From the NCBI GenBank assembly GCA_017404125.1, contig JAFRCZ010000197.1, forward strand, positions 1 through 6,222: a stretch of 6,222 nt of DNA, in the 5' to 3' direction. Under the pieces are notes generated by a model that worked only from the letters and a program-made list of their open reading frames with translations, was not told where the DNA came from and made no database searches. Made by a program: the position numbers and the translations under genes. This DNA is from Methanobrevibacter sp. GTDB lineage: Archaea; Methanobacteriota; Methanobacteria; Methanobacteriales; Methanobacteriaceae. Of the stretch, positions 1 to 4,657 are shown piece by piece (within the stretch, counting starts at the first letter, position 1; every line of letters begins with the position of its first letter).

Positions 1-10
1 CAGTGATTCT

Positions 11-352
11 ATGAAAAAAATAGGTAAAAGATTACAGGAACTTAGAGAGTCAAAAGGATTATCTCAATCTGATTTAGCAAATTATCTTGGTATTTCTCAG
101 CCCTTATTGTCTCAGATTGAATCTGGGAACCGTAATTTAAACTTATCTCTGATCGATAAGTTATGTTCCATATACGGTTGCAGTGATTCATATATTCTTT
201 GTAAAAGCGATGAATACAATTCTATCAATTTTTCATTTAGATCTAAAAATGCAGCTAAACAGGATTTGGATTGCATTGCTTCAGTGCATAAAATAATCAT
301 GAATATGCGCTTTTTAAATAAATTGAATGAGGATGATCTGGATGAGAGATAA
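11..352 (+). CDS. XRE-family helix-turn-helix transcriptional regulator
   Basis: A 113-residue DNA-binding protein, probably a repressor of its own operon. The N-terminal third is a Cro/C1-type HTH: helix 1 about residues 4-16 (IGKRLQELRESKG), helix 2 about 18-27 (SQSDLANYLG) and recognition helix 3 about 29-40 (SQPLLSQIESGN, with the typical Q-x-x-x-S-x-x-E-x-G pattern). The C-terminal part (about 60-113) has a FSFRS stretch followed by a helix around IASVHKIIMNMRFLNKL, a tail often seen on HTH proteins that sit beside ImmA-type peptidases. The ATG is preceded by GTGAT at 3-7, a short match to the archaeal ribosome-binding site, so the start looks real although it lies near the window edge. 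The end overlaps the peptidase gene by 11 bases, which implies coupled translation and a joint function. The DNA target and any promoter lie outside the window or cannot be seen. Confidence 0.85.
   Translation: MKKIGKRLQELRESKGLSQSDLANYLGISQPLLSQIESGNRNLNLSLIDKLCSIYGCSDSYILCKSDEYNSINFSFRSKNAAKQDLDCIASVHKIIMNMRFLNKLNEDDLDER
329..338 (+). promoter_or_regulatory. Ribosome-binding site that decides the peptidase start
   Basis: GAGGATGATC closely matches the methanogen consensus GAGGTGATC and lies just before the ATG at 342, inside the 3' end of the HTH gene. It favours the 342 start over 327, whose ATG overlaps this site, and indicates translational coupling of the two genes. Confidence 0.6.
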
Positions 353-1127
353 GATTAAATTAAATTCATTGGCGGTTGAATTAAGGAGAGACTGGGACTT
401 GAATCCATATAGTCCAATTGATCTGTTTTCCATTGTTTTATCTAAATTACCTGATTTGACTATTCTTTTTTACCCAATGTCTGACGATACAAGCGGCATG
501 TGCATAAAGAATATTAACGGCATAGATTTAAATGAATTGAAAGAAACAGAAAACCCGTCTAAAGACGAATTGTCTGATGATATGGTGATTTGCATTAATT
601 CAAACATGTCTAAAGGCAGACAAAGATTTACTTTGGCTCATGAATTATACCACTTGCTCTTTGAAGAGAATAAAAAGGATATAATTATCTGTGAAGCTTC
701 CAATGATGATGATTCTGAAATCGAAGCTAATATTTTTGCATCATACTTGATAATGACATATGAAGGATTGGAAAGATATGCAAAAGTAAATAATCTCAAA
801 GAATGGACTTTAAAAGAAATCATAAGAGCAGAACAGTATTTCCATATAAGCCATCACGCTATGCTATTTAGACTTAGAGAACATGAATTTATCTCTTACG
901 AAGAGTGTATGGAACTTAGGTCTGTACAAATAGGATATAATGCCAAAATCAATGGATTCAGTGATGAACTATATACCCCAAATAGCAAATCAAAAAGATA
1001 TTTCCTATTAGGCAAATATATCCGATCAGTGGAAAAGGCATTCAATGATAATAAAATAAGTTCTGGAAAACGTGATGAATTATTATTGGATGCATTTAGA
1101 AGCGATTTAACAAATAAATTCGTATAA
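342..1127 (+). CDS. ImmA/IrrE-family zinc metallopeptidase (COG2856-like)
   Basis: A 261-residue predicted cytoplasmic zinc peptidase. The core motif RFTLAHELYHLLF lies at about residues 95-107, with zinc-binding H100 and H104 and catalytic E101 (HEXXH). Downstream, SEIEANIFASYLIM (about 125-138) is the usual E-x-E-A-N-x-F-A segment that supplies the third ligand, probably E128. HHAMLFRLRE (about 171-180) matches the conserved helix that follows in this family. Known relatives such as ImmA of ICEBs1 cleave a partner XRE repressor, and IrrE of Deinococcus cleaves DdrO. By inference the substrate here is the overlapping upstream HTH protein. The ATG at 342 is chosen over the one at 327 because GAGGATGATC at 329-338 is a close ribosome-binding-site match at proper distance, and the extra N-terminal residues would lie on it. 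The residues after about 195 are not recognised as a domain. The active site is intact. Confidence 0.85.
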   Translation: MRDKIKLNSLAVELRRDWDLNPYSPIDLFSIVLSKLPDLTILFYPMSDDTSGMCIKNINGIDLNELKETENPSKDELSDDMVICINSNMSKGRQRFTLAHELYHLLFEENKKDIIICEASNDDDSEIEANIFASYLIMTYEGLERYAKVNNLKEWTLKEIIRAEQYFHISHHAMLFRLREHEFISYEECMELRSVQIGYNAKINGFSDELYTPNSKSKRYFLLGKYIRSVEKAFNDNKISSGKRDELLLDAFRSDLTNKFV

Positions 1128-1172
1128 TTGGGTGATGATTTAATTCTTGATTTGGATTGAATTATTTTTAAT

Positions 1173-1227
1173 ATGCAAAGGTTTAGTTTTTAAATTTAGT
1201 TCGATAGATTTAAAAATGCAAAGGTTT
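1173..1227 (+). repeat. Pair of 12-base direct repeats upstream of the PIN-like gene
   Basis: ATGCAAAGGTTT occurs exactly at 1173-1184 and again at 1216-1227, 43 bases apart (about four helical turns). A degenerate AAAGGGTTT follows at 1230-1238. Both copies follow T/A-rich stretches, and TTTAAAAA at 1210-1217 directly before the second copy could be a TATA box. Repeats containing G and C stand out in this AT-rich spacer. They could be operator sites for the upstream HTH protein or a short duplication. No function is proven. Confidence 0.5.
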
Positions 1228-1235
1228 GTAAAGGG

Positions 1236-1255
1236 TTTTTTGTAGTTTTTTTTTT
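1236..1255 (+). terminator. T-tract terminator after the HTH/peptidase pair
   Basis: Two runs of thymine, T6 at 1236-1241 and T10 at 1246-1255, lie about 110 bases after the peptidase stop codon. Oligo-T tracts are sufficient to end transcription in archaea. No strong stem precedes them. They lie close to the next gene, so any promoter for that gene upstream of them would be attenuated, or would start within or after them. Confidence 0.4.
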
Positions 1256-1278
1256 AAAAAAGCTAAATTATATGTAAA

Positions 1279-1286
1279 GAGGGTGA
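1279..1286 (+). promoter_or_regulatory. Ribosome-binding site of the PIN-like gene
   Basis: GAGGGTGA matches the archaeal consensus and is spaced correctly for the ATG at 1289. The GTG at 1283, two codons upstream in the same frame, is part of this site and is therefore unlikely to be the start. Confidence 0.6.
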
Positions 1287-1288
1287 AT

Positions 1289-1744
1289 ATGAAAATAATT
1301 TATGATATAGACTGTTTACTGTACTTTTTAAAGAAAGAAAGGACTGATTTATTGGAAGAGGAATTTAGTAAGATAGTTATTTCCAATAAAGTCTTTAATT
1401 CTTTAAATAATCCAAGCATTTCGGATTCAATAAAGGATAATCTAAATAGTCTTGTGGAAAAGGAATTTGTTAAAGTAGAGGAAATCTCCTTTAACACTGA
1501 AACATTTGACATATATTATGAAATCAAAAATGATCATAAAAATCAGGTTTTAGGGGATGGAGAAGCTTCTTCTATTGCTATAGCAATTAAAAATAATGGA
1601 ATTATAGCTTATAATAATCCTAATGCAATTAAAGATTATTTGGAAAAATATGATTTGAGATGCATTACATTAGAAGACATCTTCAATGATTTGCTTAAAA
1701 AAGGAATCATTTCCAAAGAGGAATATGATAACTTTTTAAAATAG
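1289..1744 (+). CDS. Small PIN-like domain protein with altered catalytic positions
   Basis: A 151-residue soluble protein whose layout resembles the small PIN-domain nuclease families (DUF3368/COG2405-like), many of which are toxins of type II toxin-antitoxin systems. The matching parts are the N-terminal strand with aspartates (IIYDIDCLLYFL, D6 and D8), a helix-strand segment ending KIVISNKVFNSL (about 28-39), the motif GDGEASSIAIA (about 89-99, E92) and the C-terminal pattern TLEDIFNDLLKKGIISKEEY (about 127-146). Two usual acidic sites look lost: the glutamate normally in the V-x-x-E-L segment is serine at about 38, and the D-D pair before the last helix is N109-N110 in IAYNNPNAIKDY. It may thus be inactive or only structurally PIN-like. 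The family call is from pattern memory, not a search. It lies downstream of the HTH/ImmA pair but has its own ribosome-binding site and a 160-base leader. A partner antitoxin is not evident unless it is the HTH protein. Confidence 0.6.
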   Translation: MKIIYDIDCLLYFLKKERTDLLEEEFSKIVISNKVFNSLNNPSISDSIKDNLNSLVEKEFVKVEEISFNTETFDIYYEIKNDHKNQVLGDGEASSIAIAIKNNGIIAYNNPNAIKDYLEKYDLRCITLEDIFNDLLKKGIISKEEYDNFLK

Positions 1745-1781
1745 CATTTTTTCTTCTTTTTAAATTATTTTTTGATTTTTT
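1745..1781 (+). terminator. T-rich terminator after the PIN-like gene
   Basis: Immediately after the stop codon come several T-runs of five to seven bases (about 1747-1752, 1756-1761, 1768-1773, 1776-1782), typical of archaeal oligo-T termination. The tandem repeats that follow continue the same character. Confidence 0.45.
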
Positions 1782-1884
1782 TAAATTATATTTCTGATCT
1801 TTTTTGGGAAATATTTTTTTTAAATTATATTTCTAATCTTTTTGGGGAAATATTTTTTTTTAGATTATATTTCTACATTTTTTT
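1761..1884 (+). repeat. Tandem 39-40 base repeats with terminator-like hairpins
   Basis: Two full copies (1782-1820 and 1821-1860) and a partial third (1861-1884) of a unit beginning TAAATTATATTTCT. A degraded copy may precede them at 1761-1781. Within each full copy TATTTC and GAAATA form a 6-base inverted repeat around a T-rich loop, followed directly by a run of seven or eight T. The array follows the stop codon of the PIN-like gene by about 20-40 bases, so it could act as a stacked terminator. Copies differ by only a few bases, which suggests recent duplication. Confidence 0.7.
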
Positions 1885-1906
1885 ATTTTTTATCATCTTT
1901 TTTTTT

Positions 1907-1919
1907 AAAAATTTATATA
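1907..1919 (+). promoter_or_regulatory. Archaeal promoter (BRE plus TATA box) for the zinc-ribbon gene
   Basis: A purine tract AAAAA (1907-1911) followed by TTTATATA (1912-1919) is a textbook TFB-recognition element plus TATA box. Transcription would be expected to start about 25 bases downstream, near 1940-1945, giving a 5' leader of about 100 bases before the TTG start at 2043. Confidence 0.55.
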
Positions 1920-2030
1920 AATATTTAAATATAAGTTAACTAATATAATATTGATGAATATTTTTTTAATAATAATACAAACTAATTTATTATTTTGAAA
2001 TTTATTCATACAATCATTTTTAACCTATTC

Positions 2031-2038
2031 GGGGGTGA
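2031..2038 (+). promoter_or_regulatory. Ribosome-binding site that fixes a TTG start
   Basis: GGGGGTGA stands out in AT-rich DNA and lies four bases before TTG at 2043. This makes the TTG at 2043 the likely start and rules against the in-frame TTG at 1995, which lies far upstream with no such site. Confidence 0.6.
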
Positions 2039-2042
2039 AAAT

Positions 2043-2360
2043 TTGATTTGTCCAAAATGTCATACATTAAATGATGATGAAGAAAAATATTGTAGAGAAT
2101 GTGGTTTTCAATTGAATTCGGCAAGAATTTGCCCTACTTGTGGTAAAACAAATGATTCCAATTCAAAATATTGCAAGGAATGTGGAACTGTTTTAACACC
2201 AGTAAATACATTTAGAAAACAGGTCATTGAAGAAAATACAAAAAAATCATTCTTTAGTTTGTATAAAGTGCCTATAATCTGTGCTTTAGTTATCCTGCTC
2301 GCTATTGGTGCTGTAACTGGAATGGCTTATTATAATGGCAGTTCCGGTGGAGATGATTGA
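2043..2360 (+). CDS. Double zinc-ribbon membrane protein (5' part of interrupted gene)
   Basis: Translated from TTG at 2043, this part gives 105 residues. Two zinc ribbons each carry two CxxC knuckles: C3/C6 with C17/C20, and C30/C33 with C44/C47. A basic segment (about 57-75) leads into one hydrophobic helix, about 76-97 (VPIICALVILLAIGAVTGMAYY), with the positive side facing the ribbons, so these should be in the cytoplasm and the C-terminus outside. The product then ends after NGSSGGDD at the TGA. As it stands it would be a small anchored zinc-ribbon protein with almost no outer domain. The continuing open frame behind the stop argues that this is a truncation of a longer surface protein. 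What the zinc ribbons bind is unknown; N-terminal zinc ribbons on membrane proteins are common in archaea and bacteria. Confidence 0.75.
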   Translation: MICPKCHTLNDDEEKYCRECGFQLNSARICPTCGKTNDSNSKYCKECGTVLTPVNTFRKQVIEENTKKSFFSLYKVPIICALVILLAIGAVTGMAYYNGSSGGDD

Positions 2361-3272
2361 TTCAGCACAATTATACCAACAGATGACAATGGATTCAATG
2401 ATGATATATATAATGATCCAACTCAAGCACAAATGCAAGAGGATGACAATCAAAACAATGAAACAAACAATCAGACAAATGTAACAAGCAATAAAACTAA
2501 TGACACTAATACAAGTAAAACATTGACTGAAAAGGTTGAGAATAAAACCAATCAGACCAATAAAGTGAATACTACTGTAAATAAGACTAAAAGTCAAACT
2601 AACAGTTCAAGTTCAAAAAGCAATTCATCAAAAACCATTACAGAAAAAGTTAACAAAACAAATAAAACTGATAAAAACAATAAAAGCCCTTTAAGCAGTT
2701 CTAACAATTCTGAAAGTTCTATAATTCCAGGGGTATTTGTTAATGATTCTGATGATTTAGATGATGCTGTCAATGATTCACTTGACTATTTAAATGATTC
2801 CATAGAAGATTCAGATGATAGTGAGATGGAAGATTTGGAGGATTCCTTAACTGAAATAGAAATGGAAGATGTTCCTAATCTTGCTCAAAAAGTATCCCAA
2901 ATGAACTATGCTTTCTCAACAATAGACTATAATGGAAATGAATATACTGAAGCTCAATGTATTTACATCTTCTCTGAATATCTTTTGAATATTGATAAGA
3001 ATAAGAATTCTTCAATTGAAATAAGAGATATTAAGAATGCTTCCAATCCTTCCGGTAAGGATTTAAGCCAATCCATTGATGAGTCAGATTATTTAAGCAT
3101 AGCTCAAAGAGTCCACAGCTGGATAGACCAAAAGGATACTGTTCCTAATTATGTAGGAATAAGTGGAGTCGGAGCAGCTGATCTTTCTCCTAAAATGATG
3201 CTTAAGTTATTCACTTTAGCAACTTTAGAGTATTCAATCACTGAGGAATTACCAGAATCAGTTGAAATTTAG
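2361..3272 (+). CDS. Sequon-rich linker and pseudomurein-binding-like repeats (3' part of interrupted gene)
   Basis: The frame continues directly from the TGA. The first ATG is at 2433 and would give 279 residues, but no ribosome-binding site or signal peptide precedes it, so independent expression is doubtful. Counting from that ATG, residues 1-95 are rich in Asn, Thr, Ser and Lys with many N-x-T/S sequons and a duplicated S-K-T-x-T-E-K-V segment (28-44 and 66-81). Residues 104-147 are strongly acidic. Residues 148-270 contain two related blocks: LAQKVSQ...YTEAQCIYIFSEYLLNI and IAQRVHSWIDQKDTVPNYVGISG...LSPKMMLKLFTLATLEY. The A-x-R-V...P-N-Y-V pattern is that of the pseudomurein-binding repeat (PF09373) found in Methanobacteriales surface proteins and pseudomurein endopeptidases. 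Between the blocks is IEIRDIKNASNPSGKD, also usual in such proteins. No catalytic domain is seen. Likely role: attaching the membrane protein to the cell wall. Confidence 0.6.
   Translation, partial: FSTIIPTDDNGFNDDIYNDPTQAQMQEDDNQNNETNNQTNVTSNKTNDTNTSKTLTEKVENKTNQTNKVNTTVNKTKSQTNSSSSKSNSSKTITEKVNKTNKTDKNNKSPLSSSNNSESSIIPGVFVNDSDDLDDAVNDSLDYLNDSIEDSDDSEMEDLEDSLTEIEMEDVPNLAQKVSQMNYAFSTIDYNGNEYTEAQCIYIFSEYLLNIDKNKNSSIEIRDIKNASNPSGKDLSQSIDESDYLSIAQRVHSWIDQKDTVPNYVGISGVGAADLSPKMMLKLFTLATLEYSITEELPESVEI
2514..2675 (+). repeat. Duplicated coding segment in the Asn/Thr-rich linker
   Basis: The peptides SKTLTEKVENKTNQTNK (2514-2564) and SKTITEKVNKTNKTDK (2628-2675) are near copies, 114 bases apart. 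The DNA has diverged at many third positions, so the duplication is old and the protein sequence was probably kept by selection. Confidence 0.55.
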
Positions 3273-3288
3273 AAAAATTACTTAATCC

Positions 3289-3321
3289 GATAGAGAATAT
3301 TTATTCTCTATTGCTTTTTTT
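3289..3321 (+). terminator. Hairpin plus T-tract terminator
   Basis: ATAGAGAATA (3290-3299) and TATTCTCTAT (3302-3311) are perfect 10-base inverted arms around TT, extended by a G-T pair, then GC and seven T (3315-3321) with further T-runs. It starts 17 bases after the stop codon of the pseudomurein-binding gene and looks like a bacterial intrinsic terminator. It separates this unit from rfcS. Confidence 0.7.
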
Positions 3322-3646
3322 ATTTATTTTTAACAATTGTAGATATTTAAAGCTTTTTTGGCCTATTTTAATAATTTTAAACCTATTTTAAAGTATTTAA
3401 TTTATTTTTACCTATTTTTACATAAATTTTCACAAATTTTAAAATAAAATATTATATTTATTCTTAAAATTTTATAAAAATTTTCATAAATTATTATAAA
3501 AATAATAAGTTTTAAAAAATATGAAAATCATATTATATATAGTATAAAAAAATATATTTTAAGTATTTTCCAAAGACGTATTTTAAATCTTAAAAATGAT
3601 TTAAAACTGTTTAAATTAAAAAATAAATAAAATTAATGATTATAAA
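3322..3646. other. Very AT-rich intergenic spacer upstream of rfcS
   Basis: There is no convincing gene here on either strand. The DNA is almost pure A/T with short similar motifs: CCTATTTT at 3362, 3382 and 3411. AAATTTTAA and TTAAAATTT form inverted arms at 3434-3442 and 3464-3472, and TTTTAAATC and GATTTAAAA form inverted arms at 3581-3589 and 3598-3606. TATTATATATAG at 3531-3542, preceded by GAAAA, is one possible TATA region for rfcS, but many equally good boxes exist in such DNA and I cannot choose with confidence. Confidence 0.5.
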
Positions 3647-3651
3647 GTGAT
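3647..3651 (+). promoter_or_regulatory. Short ribosome-binding site of rfcS
   Basis: GTGAT four bases before ATG at 3656 matches the 3' half of the archaeal ribosome-binding site. The in-frame GTG at 3647 is part of it, so translation most likely starts at 3656, which also gives the normal RFC N-terminus ([11 protein letters not shown]). Confidence 0.5.
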
Positions 3652-3655
3652 AATT

Positions 3656-4600
3656 ATGTTAGGGCCTTGGGTAGAAAAATACAGACCACAAACTTTAGAT
3701 GATGTAGTTGGACAAAAGCATATTGTTAGCAGATTAAAGCAGTATGTAGATGAAGGAAGCATGCCAAACTTAATGTTTACTGGTCCTGCAGGGGTAGGAA
3801 AAACAACTTCTGCTCTTGCTTTAGTCAAATCAATTCTTGGTGAATATTGGAGACAAAACTTCCTGGAATTGAATGCATCAGATGCAAGGGGAATTGAAAC
3901 TGTAAGGACAAACATTAAGAATTTCTGTCGTTTAAAACCAGTTGGAGCTCCTTTTAGAATCATCTTCTTGGATGAAGTGGACAACATGACAAAGGATGCT
4001 CAGCATGCTTTAAGACGTGAAATGGAAATGTATACCAAAACAGCTTCATTCATACTTTCCTGTAACTATTCATCTAAAATAATAGACCCTATCCAATCCA
4101 GATGTGCAATTTTCAGATTTACACCAATCAAAGCTGAAGAAATAGCTGGTAGGTTAAAATACATTGCAGATGCAGAAGGCTGCCAATATGATGATGCAGC
4201 AATCAACACAATTGTAAACTTTGCAGAAGGGGATATGCGTAAATCTGTGAATATGTTGCAATCTGCAGCTTCTACAGGTTCAATCACTGAGGATCATGTA
4301 TTTGAAGTTGTATCTAAAGCAAAACCACAGGAAATCAAGAAAATGGTCAATGCCGCTTTGATGGGAGATTTTATGAAATCCCGTGATATCTTAAGAGAAG
4401 TAATGATTATGCAAGGTACAAGTGGAGAGGATATGGTTAATCAGATTTATCAGGATGTCTCAGGAAGAGTGATGGAAGGAAAAATGGATGGGGACATTTA
4501 TATGAATCTGATTGGAGCAATAGCTGAAACTGACTTTAGAATCAGGGAAGGGGCTAATCCTAGAATCCAATTGGAAGCATTGCTTGCCAAATTCTTATAA
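3656..4600 (+). CDS. rfcS: Replication factor C small subunit (clamp loader ATPase)
   Basis: A 314-residue AAA+ ATPase. Four copies of RfcS with one RfcL form the archaeal clamp loader, which uses ATP to open PCNA and place it on primer-template junctions for DNA polymerase. Visible motifs: the RFC box WVEKYRP (5-11), Walker A GPAGVGKT (43-50), ELNASDARG (71-79), Walker B FLDEVD (104-109), the block [12 protein letters not shown] (113-124), sensor 1 SCNYSSKI (135-142), the SRC motif with arginine finger R149 (148-150) and sensor 2 [11 protein letters not shown] (192-202, R195). The C-terminal collar helices run to [19 protein letters not shown]. Length is close to the usual 315-325 residues, and no intein interrupts the ATPase motifs as it does in some other methanogens. 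It is followed after 57 bases by rfcL, without a terminator, so co-transcription is likely. The sequence is strongly like that of Methanothermobacter RfcS. Confidence 0.98.
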   Translation: MLGPWVEKYRPQTLDDVVGQKHIVSRLKQYVDEGSMPNLMFTGPAGVGKTTSALALVKSILGEYWRQNFLELNASDARGIETVRTNIKNFCRLKPVGAPFRIIFLDEVDNMTKDAQHALRREMEMYTKTASFILSCNYSSKIIDPIQSRCAIFRFTPIKAEEIAGRLKYIADAEGCQYDDAAINTIVNFAEGDMRKSVNMLQSAASTGSITEDHVFEVVSKAKPQEIKKMVNAALMGDFMKSRDILREVMIMQGTSGEDMVNQIYQDVSGRVMEGKMDGDIYMNLIGAIAETDFRIREGANPRIQLEALLAKFL

Positions 4601-4657
4601 ATATTATATGGCTTTAAGTAATTTTTATGAATTTTATTTTAATTTAAGGTAACAATT

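Larger units (their letters stand above)
2043..3272 (+). pseudogene. Zinc-ribbon/transmembrane/pseudomurein-binding protein gene interrupted by one in-frame TGA
   Basis: Read as a whole, this is a single 410-codon frame broken only by TGA at 2358-2360. No other stop occurs in the 24 codons between that TGA and the first downstream ATG at 2433, and that ATG lacks any ribosome-binding site. Domain order makes sense for one protein: two cytoplasmic zinc ribbons (residues 3-47), a membrane helix (about 76-97), an acidic and Asn/Thr/Ser-rich outer linker, then two pseudomurein-binding-like repeats at the C-terminus. The unit has one promoter upstream and one strong terminator downstream. Explanations, in my order of preference: a recent nonsense mutation (young pseudogene or phase variant), a sequencing error, or readthrough of TGA. 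Selenocysteine is unlikely because nothing about the site or the protein suggests a selenoprotein. The two parts are also listed separately. Confidence 0.65.

Noticed and set aside
1190..1215. GTTCGA in a short stem-like context, resembling a tRNA T-arm remnant or attachment site
   Set aside because: The stem and seven-base loop spacing of a T-arm cannot be formed and no acceptor or anticodon arm is present, so it is probably chance.
2358..2360. TGA as a selenocysteine codon
   Set aside because: The surrounding Gly/Asp-rich linker is not like any selenoprotein active site, no clear SECIS-like structure is seen in the 3' region, and selenocysteine use is not typical of this group of methanogens.
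3362..3420. Three CCTATTTT motifs as a possible CRISPR-like or operator array
   Set aside because: The units are only eight to nine bases, with unequal spacing (20 and 29 bases) and A/T-only surroundings, so no array or palindrome is supported.
3322..3646. Replication origin in the AT-rich spacer before the clamp-loader genes
   Set aside because: There are no origin-recognition-box repeats with G-rich cores and no cdc6/orc1 gene nearby; AT-richness alone is normal for spacers in this genome.
3640..3987. Open frame on the minus strand opposite the start of rfcS
   Set aside because: It lies antisense to the clearly conserved rfcS, has no ribosome-binding site and no recognisable domain; it is a shadow of the real gene.
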